Source: Clostridium kluyveri DSM 555
GTDB lineage: Bacteria > Bacillota > Clostridia > Clostridiales > Clostridiaceae
Direction: 5' to 3'
Assembly (NCBI RefSeq): GCF_000016505.1
Contig: NC_009706.1
Span: forward strand, 2,108,001-2,172,000
Length of the DNA: 64,000 nucleotides
This document shows positions 33,815 to 43,162 of the stretch, one piece after another. A program made the position numbers and the translations under genes. Numbering within the stretch: position 1 is the stretch's first letter; each line of letters begins with the position of its first letter. The notes under the pieces were generated by a model. That model had not been told where the DNA came from, did not search any database, and saw only the letters and a list, made by a program, of their open reading frames with translations.

Positions 33815-35560
33815 TTACAACACCTCTACAATTTTATTGTAAATATACTCAAAATCACATATTTTCAAACCTAATAATCTTAGATTACAATCTACTGGAA
33901 TATTATTCATATAATGCTCTATTTTTTCTGAATTCAATTTATATTTAGTTCCACAATAATTCCCTATTCCCAATTTTGATATTTTCATAAACTCATTTTC
34001 ATAAATTCTATCTGAAACTATATCAATAGTAGGTATCCCTAAAAATTTGAATTCATAAAAACTTACTCCATAAAATATAATTCCTAATTTACAATTTTTA
34101 ATTTCATCAGCCATATTATTAGGATTAATCACTATTTCATAATTATATTTAAAGTTCTTGAGCTCTTTTTGAAACTCCTTTATGTATTTAAAATAAGGTC
34201 CAAGGATAATTTTATAAGTATAACATTTATTAATATCCAAACTATTTATTAAATTAATTATTTTAGTGGTTACATTATTAACATCTGTACCTCCAAAAGA
34301 AATTACTATTTCATCCTTTATACTTCTTCTGATTTTTCTAAAGTCATTATTTATAAAAACACAATTTAACCCATACAGAACCTTGTCATTTCCTTTAACT
34401 TCCTCTTCAAACTCATCACTTTGTATACCTTGAATTATCATTACATCTACAAAATCATCTTTGATATATTTATCTATTAACACTATTTTTTTTATATTTG
34501 TTTTGTCTTTTATATTTTTAAAATTATAACCTGTGCTTCCTTCTAACTTTTGCACATCAATTACGAGTATATCTGATTTATAATTGTTTATTAGTTCTAT
34601 TAATTCTTCTTCTGTTTCTCCATCACTGTAATCATAAATATATCCTTCATCCTCTAAAATACTTTTAGCTGTTTCATCCTTATTTATGACATATATTACT
34701 CCATTATTTTTATTTTCATTTAAATACTGTCCTAGTACCATCATTCTTTTTAGATGACCAAGACCTTTTTCTTTAGAAGCTTCAGTTTTAATTAAAAACT
34801 TGTAAGTTTTTTCTCCTCTTTTTTTCTGCTGTACATGAGAATTTATATCAAGTAAGTTTCTGTCTTTTTCCACTAATTCAAAAACATTATCTATATTAAA
34901 CTCTTTGTTTTCACTTTTAAGTTTGTAATATACTTCATTCATAAATCTTAAATCTGCCATATTATCTACAGATATTCTAAAAATATTTTCCGTGTATTTC
35001 TTATCCAAATCTATAAATCCTATTTTAACAAGATTTAAATTTTCTCTTATAATTACTCCATAGTTTTCCCTTTCATAGGAAGTTTTACTATTATCATTTA
35101 AAAACTTCACACAATCCATGGAATATGAATCTATTCCTTCGTGTATACATATAGTACTAGGTCTTGTATAAGAATAACCCTGTTCTAATGTATATAACTG
35201 TTCCTTTATAAATTTTTCATGAATCAAAGGACAATCCCCTGAAATAATCACTATATAATCTGCATTTTTATTTTTAACTGCATTATAATGTCTTCCAACT
35301 ACATCGTTTATATCTCCATCATATCCATAAAAACCAATCTTCTTTTTTTCAGCATATGTCTTTAAGGATACATCTGAAATATCACCAGTAGTAGATATTA
35401 TTATTTCATCTATTTCATTCACATTTTTAAGTCTATCTACAACCCAATCTATAAGCATTTTATGGCCAATATACCTAAAATGCTTTTTAGGTAGCCTTGT
35501 AGATGTGCACCTTGCCTGTATTAAAGCTATAACTTTTTTTCCTTTTAGCATTATTCTCAT
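33815..35560 (-). CDS. Cytidylyltransferase (SpsF-like) fused to PseG-like glycosyltransferase-fold domain
   Basis: A protein of about 580 residues. The first 240 are an SpsF/CMP-sugar synthetase-like domain with an intact ALIQARCTSTRLPKK motif and SGDCPLI. The rest is a GT-B-type domain like PseG/SpsG (IKTEASKEKGLGHLKRM, ISFGGTDVNN, CKLGIIFYGVSFYEF). In pseudaminate synthesis PseG removes UDP before the NeuB-like condensation, and PseF activates the product with CMP; a fusion of the two ends of the route is notable. ATGs at 35560 and 35551 and a TTG at 35569 compete; GGAG lies just upstream. It is adjacent to the NeuB-like gene. Confidence 0.82.
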   Translation of the reverse strand: MRIMLKGKKVIALIQARCTSTRLPKKHFRYIGHKMLIDWVVDRLKNVNEIDEIIISTTGDISDVSLKTYAEKKKIGFYGYDGDINDVVGRHYNAVKNKNADYIVIISGDCPLIHEKFIKEQLYTLEQGYSYTRPSTICIHEGIDSYSMDCVKFLNDNSKTSYERENYGVIIRENLNLVKIGFIDLDKKYTENIFRISVDNMADLRFMNEVYYKLKSENKEFNIDNVFELVEKDRNLLDINSHVQQKKRGEKTYKFLIKTEASKEKGLGHLKRMMVLGQYLNENKNNGVIYVINKDETAKSILEDEGYIYDYSDGETEEELIELINNYKSDILVIDVQKLEGSTGYNFKNIKDKTNIKKIVLIDKYIKDDFVDVMIIQGIQSDEFEEEVKGNDKVLYGLNCVFINNDFRKIRRSIKDEIVISFGGTDVNNVTTKIINLINSLDINKCYTYKIILGPYFKYIKEFQKELKNFKYNYEIVINPNNMADEIKNCKLGIIFYGVSFYEFKFLGIPTIDIVSDRIYENEFMKISKLGIGNYCGTKYKLNSEKIEHYMNNIPVDCNLRLLGLKICDFEYIYNKIVEVL

Positions 35561-35578
35561 CTTCTCCAATGCTTGCTA

Positions 35579-36586
35579 TTATATTAAATCTTCCCAATGT
35601 ATTGGACTGTCCACATCTATATTTTTATTAACTTTTCTTCCTATAACTTCTTCATAATATTTACTTTCTATACCATCTACTGGCCTTACATAATCCAAAT
35701 ATTCTTCTTTTATAACTTGTCCTTCTTTTAGATTACAAGCTGCAATTATTCCCCTTCTTGCATAATGCCTTTCTGCAAATTCTGCTTTCACTGGAGTTTT
35801 AATCCCCACACCCATAGATTTTTCTACTTTTCTTATTTCGATTACCATTTGCTTTAATTCCTTAGGTTCTAATGCATAAAAGTGATCCATACCTTCTAAC
35901 TTTCTTGAAATAGTAAAATGTTTTTCTATAATATTTGCTCCCAGGGCCACTGCTGCAATAGGAACAGTTATTCCCATGGAGTGATCTGAAAAACCTACTG
36001 GAACATTAAACTCCTCCTTTATGGTTTGAATAGCTTTAAGATTTATGTCTTCATCTTTAGGAGGATAATTAGAAACACAATGAAGTATAGCAATATCTTC
36101 AGTTTTTCCATTTTTTATTCTATTAAATGCTTCCTTAACCTCATCCATATACGCCATACCTGATGCTAAAATTATAGGTTTTCCTGTATTTGATATGTAA
36201 TCCAAAAGGGGATAATAATCCATATCTCCTGATGCTATTTTATACCCTTCTATATTTAATTTTTCAAGTAAATCCACTGCATCTTTTTGAAAAGGTGTAG
36301 TAATAAACATTATACCTTTTTTATCGCAGTATTCTTTCATTTCTTTATGCCATTCCAGTTTAAATTCAAAATTTTTTACAATTTTATTTGCAGGATGATT
36401 TTTAGAAAATAGTTTGTCTGCTGTAAAAGTTTGAAATTTAACTGCATTTGCTCCTGCCTCCACTGCAATATCTACCAATTCCTTAGCCTGTTTTATATCC
36501 CCATTATGATTACTTCCTGCTTCAGCTATTATAAAACAAGGATGAGTATTACCTATAATTTTATTACCTATTTTTATATCATTCAT
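35579..36586 (-). CDS. NeuB/PseI/LegI-like nonulosonate synthase
   Basis: A 335-residue enzyme that condenses phosphoenolpyruvate with a six-carbon amino sugar to give a nine-carbon acid. The TIM barrel shows FIIAEAGSNHNGD, VKFQTFTADKLF, KIASGDMDYYPLL, HCVSNYPPK and GFSDHSMG; the C-terminal SAF (antifreeze-like) domain shows ARRGIIAACNLKEGQVI. Whether the product is neuraminic, legionaminic or pseudaminic acid cannot be told by eye. It is the second gene of the maf operon. The island has no obvious LegC/PseC aminotransferase, so part of the route lies elsewhere or differs. Confidence 0.9.
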   Translation of the reverse strand: MNDIKIGNKIIGNTHPCFIIAEAGSNHNGDIKQAKELVDIAVEAGANAVKFQTFTADKLFSKNHPANKIVKNFEFKLEWHKEMKEYCDKKGIMFITTPFQKDAVDLLEKLNIEGYKIASGDMDYYPLLDYISNTGKPIILASGMAYMDEVKEAFNRIKNGKTEDIAILHCVSNYPPKDEDINLKAIQTIKEEFNVPVGFSDHSMGITVPIAAVALGANIIEKHFTISRKLEGMDHFYALEPKELKQMVIEIRKVEKSMGVGIKTPVKAEFAERHYARRGIIAACNLKEGQVIKEEYLDYVRPVDGIESKYYEEVIGRKVNKNIDVDSPIHWEDLI

Positions 36587-36602
36587 AGATTGTTTTCCTT
36601 TC

Positions 36603-38384
36603 TTATAAATCTTCTATACACTTTTCTATTTTGGGTACTACATAATCTATAGTTTCTATAATATCATTGTATAATTTTTTAAAGGCATTTAATATATTTT
36701 TTAAATTTTCAACTTCGTATTTGGATTCCTGATATCTAAAATATACAGAAGTCCTATTCATCACATCTGATATTAAAAAATCTATAAAATTAAATGAAGA
36801 ACTATTATCCAACTCATCATTCAATACAGATATTTTCTTATAGGCATACTTCATTTTACTAATTTTATTACTTAAAAGTGCTGATATAATATTTTCTCTG
36901 CATCTTTTTATCTCATCATTTATTTTCATAAGTCCTTTTAATATATTTTTCATATTATCTATAACTTTAATTCTATCAATACCAGGTTGTTTTTTGAATA
37001 TATCATTTACTACTTTACCAATTCCTTGAGATACTGCATATTTATCAAGTGCTTCTTTAAGTGTAATAGTTTCTACTCCTTTAATTAATGCACCGCCTTC
37101 TGTAGCATTTATAAATTTTATATTTTTCATACGTTTTATATATTCTTCCAATGCATCCCTATAACCATTCAATACACGAGTTGTCAAAACTTTGTCTCCA
37201 TATAGTCCATCAACTTGAATCAAATTTTCATTGCTAATTGTTTTATTATAACTTTGCATCTCAGCTATCTGAGCATGTTCCATATCATTTGTATAGGCAA
37301 GATCCTGACCAATAAATATAATCACCTTGCATCCTATATATCTTGCAAAATCCACACATGTATGTGCCACAGATCCTCCAGAATATAGAGAATCTATATT
37401 CTTACCAGTTACTTCTTGTATAGATGTCTTTGCAGAACCATATCTGAAAAATATTTTACCTTTTCTTTTATTTAATACCAATTTTGAATTGCTTGTTTCT
37501 GTAAAAATCAATGGTATATTACCATAATTAAGATATTTTTTGCACATATCATAAACTGCATCACTGCAATCTACCGAGCACATAAAGTCTGGTATTATCC
37601 CCTTTTCCATAAGAGGCTTTAATGTCCTGTTTCCACAAATAATTATTGCATTGTCATTGAAATTTTTAAGTTCATCTATATTCTTTTCAAGGGATGGCCC
37701 TGCCGAAACTACCACCGCAGTATAATCTTTAAATTTATCCTTAAATTCATTTAGATAATGACTTGAAGCTATTGATTTTATGTTATTCAGATAACAACTC
37801 ATAAAACTTCTTCCATGTACATATTTTGTTATTAAATTACCTTCAAACAAAAGTAATACTTCTTTAATACTTCTTAAAAAATACAGATATTCAATTTTAT
37901 ACAATATACTGTAATTTCCATAAGCAGCATATCTTATATTGTTATAATTATTTTCATCACATATAAACTCAATAATATAACTTCTTATATTCTCCTTTTC
38001 AAATCCTACTATATCTATCTTATCATCTTTCAGCAGACTCTTAGAATATTGTAATTTGAAAAATTTCTTCAGTATTCTTCTGTCAGGCTCCACTACAAGT
38101 ACCCTGTTAAATGAATTCAGTTTATCAAAAAGTTTAAGTATATGTTCTCCTGTTCCCAGTCCAAATACTATTATTAATGTATCTATACCTATATTTCCAA
38201 CTTCGAATAAAAAATTATCTATATCTCTTTCTACATTATATTTGCTTCCTATGTATTTAAAACTGCCATTATAATTCACTTTAAAAATATCCTTATTATC
38301 TTTACTCTTTTCAAGTTTTACTTCCTCATCTTTTGTAAATTTATCCTCTAAAATATCTTTAAGATAATCAGTTAAATTCTCCAT
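36603..38384 (-). CDS. Maf-family flagellin glycosyltransferase (motility accessory factor)
   Basis: A 593-residue Maf/DUF115 protein that transfers nonulosonic-type sugars to Ser/Thr of flagellin in the cytoplasm. The central Rossmann-like sugar-donor domain has AVVVSAGPSLEKNI, GIIPDFMCSVDCSD, GGSVAHTCVDFA and VIIFIGQDLAYTND, flanked by helical regions. It appears intact, in contrast to the maf remnant at 18560. It is the first gene of the island operon, has a clear ribosome site (GGAGG) and its own sigma-28 promoter, and lies directly downstream of the flagellin gene it presumably serves. Confidence 0.9.
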   Translation of the reverse strand: MENLTDYLKDILEDKFTKDEEVKLEKSKDNKDIFKVNYNGSFKYIGSKYNVERDIDNFLFEVGNIGIDTLIIVFGLGTGEHILKLFDKLNSFNRVLVVEPDRRILKKFFKLQYSKSLLKDDKIDIVGFEKENIRSYIIEFICDENNYNNIRYAAYGNYSILYKIEYLYFLRSIKEVLLLFEGNLITKYVHGRSFMSCYLNNIKSIASSHYLNEFKDKFKDYTAVVVSAGPSLEKNIDELKNFNDNAIIICGNRTLKPLMEKGIIPDFMCSVDCSDAVYDMCKKYLNYGNIPLIFTETSNSKLVLNKRKGKIFFRYGSAKTSIQEVTGKNIDSLYSGGSVAHTCVDFARYIGCKVIIFIGQDLAYTNDMEHAQIAEMQSYNKTISNENLIQVDGLYGDKVLTTRVLNGYRDALEEYIKRMKNIKFINATEGGALIKGVETITLKEALDKYAVSQGIGKVVNDIFKKQPGIDRIKVIDNMKNILKGLMKINDEIKRCRENIISALLSNKISKMKYAYKKISVLNDELDNSSSFNFIDFLISDVMNRTSVYFRYQESKYEVENLKNILNAFKKLYNDIIETIDYVVPKIEKCIEDL

Positions 38385-38421
38385 AATTCCTCCATAACTA
38401 AATATACTACTATATTAGTAA

Positions 38422-38448
38422 TTATCGGTTTTATTTTTTACTTCTTTA
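38422..38448 (-). promoter_or_regulatory. Sigma-28 promoter of the maf/glycosylation operon
   Basis: On the minus strand TAAA, 15 bases, ACCGATAA, about 37 bases before the maf start codon and just past the flagellin terminator. This is a near-consensus SigD site. Confidence 0.85.
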
Positions 38449-38450
38449 AA

Positions 38451-38490
38451 TAAAAATAGAGCTTATAGAAAATTCTATAAGCTCTAAATA
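38451..38490 (-). terminator. Flagellin terminator
   Basis: Perfect 14-bp stem TAGAGCTTATAGAA/TTCTATAAGCTCTA (38457-38486) with a two-base centre, followed on the minus strand by TTTTTA. Confidence 0.85.
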
Positions 38491-38495
38491 GCTTA

Positions 38496-39326
38496 TTATC
38501 TTAAAAGTTGAAGCACACCCTGAGGCTCCTGATTAGCTTGTGCAAGCATTGCCTGTGCAGCCTGCTGCAATATATTATTCTTAGTGTAATTCATCATTTC
38601 ACTTGCCATATCTACATCTCTAACTCTGGATTCTGCTGCCTGCAAATTCTCAGATGAATTATCCAAGTTTGCTATAGTATGCTCAAGCCTGTTCTGGTAA
38701 GAACCCATCTTGGATCTTGACTTTGATACGGAAATTATGGCACTGTTTATTTTAGTTATAGCAGACTGTGCAGAAGTCTTATCACTTACAACAACTGCAG
38801 AAATATTTATAGCATCTTCTCCCAAACTTGCTTTTGTTTGAGCCTTCCAGCTCAAAGTAATTCTTTGGTTAGAATCATTATTGGCCCCTACCTGAATGTC
38901 AAGGGTTTGAGCTGTTTTAAGTATATCCTGTTCATTGAACTGGGTAGCATTTGCTATTCTATCTATTTCATCTATCAACTGACCCATTTCATCATTCAAT
39001 GCTGATCTATCAACAGTAACATTTGTATCACTGGCTGACTGAACTGCAAGTTCTCTCATTCTCTGAAGAATACTGTGGGTTTCATTTAAAGCACCCTCAG
39101 CAGTCTGTATTAAGGAAATACCATCCTGTGAGTTTCTTGAAGCCTGGTTAAGACCTCTTATTTGAGCTCTCATTTTTTCTGATATGGAAAGACCTGCTGC
39201 GTCATCTCCTGCCCTGTTTATTCTAAGACCTGAAGATAATTTTTCCATTGATTTTGCCCCATTACCTGTGTTTATTCCCATCTGTCTGTGGGCATTCATA
39301 GCATTTAAATTATGATTTATTATCAT
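38496..39326 (-). CDS. hag: Flagellin
   Basis: A 276-residue filament subunit. The conserved N-terminal D0/D1 (MIINHNLNAMNAHRQ, LSSGLRINRAGDDAAG) and C-terminal D1/D0 (VRDVDMASEMMNYTKN, ending QGVLQLLR) are complete, and the variable middle is short, as in many clostridial flagellins. Ser/Thr in the middle (for example SWKAQTKASLGE) are candidate glycosylation sites for the Maf enzyme encoded next. It is exported through the flagellar type III channel and bound by FliS and FliW through its C-terminal region. It has its own sigma-28 promoter, a CsrA-type leader and a strong terminator. Confidence 0.96.
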   Translation of the reverse strand: MIINHNLNAMNAHRQMGINTGNGAKSMEKLSSGLRINRAGDDAAGLSISEKMRAQIRGLNQASRNSQDGISLIQTAEGALNETHSILQRMRELAVQSASDTNVTVDRSALNDEMGQLIDEIDRIANATQFNEQDILKTAQTLDIQVGANNDSNQRITLSWKAQTKASLGEDAINISAVVVSDKTSAQSAITKINSAIISVSKSRSKMGSYQNRLEHTIANLDNSSENLQAAESRVRDVDMASEMMNYTKNNILQQAAQAMLAQANQEPQGVLQLLR

Positions 39327-39333
39327 ATCTATT

Positions 39334-39369
39334 CCTCCTTGATTCTAGAAATTCAGACATCCATGTCTA
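39334..39369 (-). promoter_or_regulatory. CsrA-type binding sites in the flagellin leader
   Basis: On the minus strand AGACATGGATGTCT (39355-39368) forms a 5-bp hairpin with TGGA in the loop and closely fits the CsrA consensus ACARGGAUGU. A second GGA lies in the Shine-Dalgarno AAGGAGG (39334-39340), 14 bases further on. This two-site arrangement mirrors the hag leader of Bacillus subtilis, where CsrA blocks ribosome binding. Confidence 0.75.
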
Positions 39370-39399
39370 AATTTTATGTTTTATTGTATCCTATTAATA

Positions 39400-39426
39400 A
39401 AATCGTATATATTAATATATACTTTA
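39400..39426 (-). promoter_or_regulatory. Sigma-28 promoter of flagellin
   Basis: On the minus strand TAAA, 15 bases, TACGATTT, about 74 bases before the start codon, leaving room for the structured leader. The -10 is the least perfect of the five sites. Confidence 0.75.
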
Positions 39427-39433
39427 CACTTTC

Positions 39434-39778
39434 TTATATTTTTTTATTAAAAAAAATTGAAGAGTGTATACCATTTTTATTATAGGCATTTGAAGCATTC
39501 TTGCTTTTAAAAAATGCTTTCATATCAGTTCCAAGTTCATCTTTTTTTCTATTGATAAGTTCCGCCATATTACTGTCCAATTTTCTCAATTCAAGCTTTA
39601 AAAATACTTCTTTTCCCTCTTCCAAGGTATAATCTATATTTTCAATAGAATCTAATATTTTTTGCCTTATGTTAAAAAGGCTATTCAATTCATCCAATTT
39701 CCCCTCTTCTATATACTTCATTATTTTAAAACTGAGTTGCTTGTATTGTGACATAGCTTCAATTAATTGTGAATTCAT
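39434..39778 (-). CDS. FliT-like small flagellar protein (putative)
   Basis: A 114-residue, all-helical, charged protein with no signal peptide, directly after fliD in the operon and just before the flagellin promoter. Size, position and helical pattern (YKQLSFKIMKYIEEGKLDEL) fit FliT-type export chaperones of FliD, but sequence identity in that family is low and I rely on context. It is the last gene of the flgM-to-fliD run; no clear terminator separates it from the flagellin promoter. Confidence 0.55.
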   Translation of the reverse strand: MNSQLIEAMSQYKQLSFKIMKYIEEGKLDELNSLFNIRQKILDSIENIDYTLEEGKEVFLKLELRKLDSNMAELINRKKDELGTDMKAFFKSKNASNAYNKNGIHSSIFFNKKI

Positions 39779-39806
39779 AATATCATACCAACCTCTTCAA
39801 CTTAAA

Positions 39807-42284
39807 TTAACTGCTTTGACCAAGTTGTGCCAAAAGCTGCTGCTGCTGTGCCTGGAGCTGTACCAATGCCTGTTCAAGCTTGGAATATTGATCATAATAT
39901 TTATTTTCCTTGTCATTCATAGCATCTGTAAGCTTGGTTATCTGATCGTCTTTTTCATTCATCCGTTGTGTCAGATAATTGGTAGTATCTGAAAGATCCC
40001 CAGATATTCCTGCCTGTTCAAGAAATATACCCTTTCTTCCATTTGAATCTCTTGTAGTTCTTGTATAATCCTGTATTATATCATTTATTCTCTGGAATAC
40101 TCCTTCATCATTATATCTTTCATCCCTCTGGGATGAAGTCAAATTAGGACTGTAATATTTATTTACACTGGAAGTCTGCTTTGTCAGAAGCTGTGATACT
40201 TTATCTCCATTATTCTGGAGGGCACTTTTTAGTTTATCCTCATCAACAATTAATTTTCCATTTTCACTCCAATCAGATGAAGTAGTTATGCCTATATCTG
40301 CCATAGAAAGTCCAACTCCCTCAACAGGTGTATATATTGACTGCCTTAACTGTATCATGAAATTATTCAATTCAGAATTATTTTTCAAAAGTCCCTGCTT
40401 TGCTTTGTCTTCCCAATTTTTTATATCATCATCCTTCATATCAGCTTTCTGATCATCAGTAAGAGGAGTGTAACTATAATTTCTTTTTTGATTTAATTGG
40501 TCATTAAATGCCGTAATCATGGAATTATATTGTTCTACAAAGCCTTCTATATTCTTTACAATCTCATCTGTATTTGAATTAAGTGAAAAACTTATATCCT
40601 GATTTAATGTAGTATTTGAATTTAATTGATAATTAACTCCATCAATAACAAAATTATTGCTATTTTTTGTTACTTTAATAGCCACCTGTCCAGGCGAAGT
40701 TATAGTTAAAATTGCATCATTTCCATATTCATTTACACTACCTGTTCCAAACAGAGTATTAATAAAATTTCCACTAGCATCTGAAACAGATATTGTGTTA
40801 TTTGAACCCTCACTTTGAGATGATATGCTGAATTTTCCTGTAAGCTGGCTGTAACTTATATTAACATTTGACTTACTTGATATATCATACATTATATCCT
40901 GTATAGTTTTATCTTTTTGTTCACCACTATCATTAAAATCATAGTTAAAATCTACACCATTTACTTTAAAGCTGACTGCTCCATTGACCAAGTCAGACAT
41001 CTTCTGAGAGGTACTCATCGTAAGCTCCTGATAATTTGAAGCACCAATTACACCATTTGCACTTGCAGTAGAACCCGCTGTAATTATCACCTGCTCTGCA
41101 GATTCAGACTTAAACTGCAGTGTATTTCCATCCGATAGTTGTGCTGTTAAATAATTCGAATTTATACCACTACCTGTCAGTGCTGTATTTATTCGAGATA
41201 CAAGATCACTTAAACCACTCACAGCTCCTGATGATAGCTTAATTCCATAATTTGTTTCACCTATTTTCACATTAAAACTGTCATTAAAACCTTCTATGAT
41301 TTTATTATCATAACTTAACAAGTTCCCATCAACTTTTACATTGCTTCTAGAAGGATTATCTTCAGTACCACTTGTACCTGAGAGATCCACTGCAATTGGA
41401 GTCACAGTAGTACTCCCTGCAGTTATTGTTGCACCTCCAAGTTCATTCTTATCCTTATCCACAACAGTAAAGCCTGAAAAATCACTTTTAGCAGTTAAAG
41501 AAGCCTCACTGGTAAATTTCACAGAAGGATCTTCTTCAGAGGCTTTACCGCTTAATGCAGAACTAACTGCAGATGCAAGAGTATCCTTTGTGTAATTCCC
41601 CTCAGACAATGTAACTTTATAGGTGTGTCCGTCATAATTTACAGTTATGTCCTTGTTACTGTCGTCTATTTTTATAAGATTTTCAAAATCTATTTTTCCA
41701 TTGCTGTTTACTGCTGCTGACACTTTGCCTTTTAAAGCGTCATTCTCCTGTACTTTGGAATTTATGGCACTTGCTACATCATTTATACTGCTATATTTTG
41801 CTTCAGTATCAAGAGTTATCTCAGTACCATTTATTGTAATTTTATTGTTAGTGCTGTCTATCTTTACTCCATAAACAGGACTGCTCATATTCTGAACTTT
41901 TAAAGCTGAATCTGAAACATATGTTGCCTTTTGAGCCAACTGCTGTACATTAATACTGTAATTTCCAGAAACTGCATCTGCCCCTGCAGATACAGTAATG
42001 CCATTTGTATCTGCTGAACCTGAAACAGCCAATGCAGATATATTTTTAGAAGACAGCATATAACTACTTCCCTTTAAAACATCAAAATAGGTGCTCTGAA
42101 ATGTTTTTACAGTACCTATAAGACTTCTATATGTGTCCTGCTGCCACTGTAATAATTGCTTCTGCTGCTTTACTTTATCGACTTTTGCCTGTTCTGTCTT
42201 CATTAGACTTTGTACTATGCTTTCTACATCAAGTCCTGAAACAAGTCCTGTCATTCTCATTATATTATTATTATATGACGCCAT
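39807..42284 (-). CDS. fliD: Flagellar filament cap protein FliD (HAP2)
   Basis: An 825-residue cap protein that directs flagellin folding at the filament tip. The N-terminal FliD_N domain (MRMTGLVSGLDVESIVQSLM) and the C-terminal FliD_C domain (GVNYQLNSNTTLNQDISF and then EQYNSMITAFND, ending in coiled-coil Gln-rich LEQALVQLQAQQQQ) are clear. The long middle, about residues 200-560, is variable and beta-rich, which makes it longer than many FliD proteins. Ribosome site GGAGAG precedes the ATG. It follows fliS. Confidence 0.93.
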   Translation of the reverse strand: MASYNNNIMRMTGLVSGLDVESIVQSLMKTEQAKVDKVKQQKQLLQWQQDTYRSLIGTVKTFQSTYFDVLKGSSYMLSSKNISALAVSGSADTNGITVSAGADAVSGNYSINVQQLAQKATYVSDSALKVQNMSSPVYGVKIDSTNNKITINGTEITLDTEAKYSSINDVASAINSKVQENDALKGKVSAAVNSNGKIDFENLIKIDDSNKDITVNYDGHTYKVTLSEGNYTKDTLASAVSSALSGKASEEDPSVKFTSEASLTAKSDFSGFTVVDKDKNELGGATITAGSTTVTPIAVDLSGTSGTEDNPSRSNVKVDGNLLSYDNKIIEGFNDSFNVKIGETNYGIKLSSGAVSGLSDLVSRINTALTGSGINSNYLTAQLSDGNTLQFKSESAEQVIITAGSTASANGVIGASNYQELTMSTSQKMSDLVNGAVSFKVNGVDFNYDFNDSGEQKDKTIQDIMYDISSKSNVNISYSQLTGKFSISSQSEGSNNTISVSDASGNFINTLFGTGSVNEYGNDAILTITSPGQVAIKVTKNSNNFVIDGVNYQLNSNTTLNQDISFSLNSNTDEIVKNIEGFVEQYNSMITAFNDQLNQKRNYSYTPLTDDQKADMKDDDIKNWEDKAKQGLLKNNSELNNFMIQLRQSIYTPVEGVGLSMADIGITTSSDWSENGKLIVDEDKLKSALQNNGDKVSQLLTKQTSSVNKYYSPNLTSSQRDERYNDEGVFQRINDIIQDYTRTTRDSNGRKGIFLEQAGISGDLSDTTNYLTQRMNEKDDQITKLTDAMNDKENKYYDQYSKLEQALVQLQAQQQQLLAQLGQSS

Positions 42285-42325
42285 ATATATCTCTCCTTCT
42301 TTATTAATTCACAGAAACTAAAAAT

Positions 42326-42715
42326 TCATTTATTCATTCCTACAGACACCTTATAAGCCTTATTCCAAGCATCCTTTACATTTTCTATTAATGGAATCAC
42401 CTCATCTATTATTTTTACATCTTTTTTGATATTTGCATATACAAGTCTTCTCACTATAAAATCATATACACTCATAAGCGATTGTCCCCAATCTCCTGCT
42501 TTTGAAACATCCAGTGTAGCCATAAGCTCATAAAATATGTTTTCAGCTTTAATTATATTTTCATGGGCTTCTTTTATATTTTTATCTACTATAGCCTGTC
42601 TTCCTATTTTTACAAACTTAACTGCTCCATCCACCAGCATTAAAAGCAGCTGTTCCTTGGATGCATAATTTATACTGTTGGTTTTATATGCATTATAGGC
42701 ATTAGCTGTATACAT
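42326..42715 (-). CDS. fliS: Flagellin export chaperone FliS
   Basis: A 129-residue four-helix chaperone that binds the C-terminal helix of flagellin and prevents early polymerisation. The family start (AYKTNSINYASKEQLLLMLVDGAVKF) is clear. It lies upstream of fliD in the usual order. The preceding gap holds copy 1 of the inverted-repeat family. Confidence 0.93.
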   Translation of the reverse strand: MYTANAYNAYKTNSINYASKEQLLLMLVDGAVKFVKIGRQAIVDKNIKEAHENIIKAENIFYELMATLDVSKAGDWGQSLMSVYDFIVRRLVYANIKKDVKIIDEVIPLIENVKDAWNKAYKVSVGMNK

Positions 42716-42734
42716 TATTCTAGGCCCTCCTTTT

Positions 42735-42842
42735 ATTCAATTCACAATTCACATTTTTAATTTATAGTTTACATATAACCTATTATAGATTTTTCACAGA
42801 AAAATCATCCTAAAATTGTGAACTGTGCATTATAAATATGCA
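42735..42842 (+). repeat. Dispersed inverted repeat, copy R1
   Basis: The left arm attcaattcacaattcac, the core GATTTTTC-ACA-GAAAAATC (42787-42805) and the right arm aattgtgaactgtgcatt can fold into one long imperfect hairpin. It fills the gap between the 103-residue gene and fliS. Confidence 0.75.
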
Positions 42843-43154
42843 TTATTTCTTCACATCTAAAATAGTTCCTCTTTCCCTGTCCCTTGAAATGTTATCCTTT
42901 GGTTCTTTAAAAGCCTCTACCTGTACTTCTTCTGTCTTAACAGCTTTTACTAGGATAGGTTTTTTATTTTTTCCCTGTTTATACTTGTTAAGCTCGGAAC
43001 TAAACCCCCCCTGTCTGTCTTTTCCCCTATCTCTGTAATCTTTGTTTATAAAAATTCCTCTTTTATTGTGGACTTTTCCTGCACTTGTAGTATCTTTTAC
43101 TCTTTGACGAACTTCCGGGTCTACTTTATTCAATCTAAATTCCATTAAAATCAC
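42843..43154 (-). CDS. Hypothetical basic protein in the flagellar operon
   Basis: A 103-residue, Lys/Arg-rich, low-complexity protein (DRGKDRQGGFSSELNKYKQG) without signal or membrane segments. I do not recognise it. It lies between flaG and fliS, each side bounded by a copy of the inverted-repeat family, and shares their orientation. The start could be the second Met (MEFRLNKVD), three codons in; a GGGGTG stretch lies upstream. Confidence 0.55.
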   Translation of the reverse strand: MILMEFRLNKVDPEVRQRVKDTTSAGKVHNKRGIFINKDYRDRGKDRQGGFSSELNKYKQGKNKKPILVKAVKTEEVQVEAFKEPKDNISRDRERGTILDVKK

Positions 43155-43162
43155 CCCGTTTT

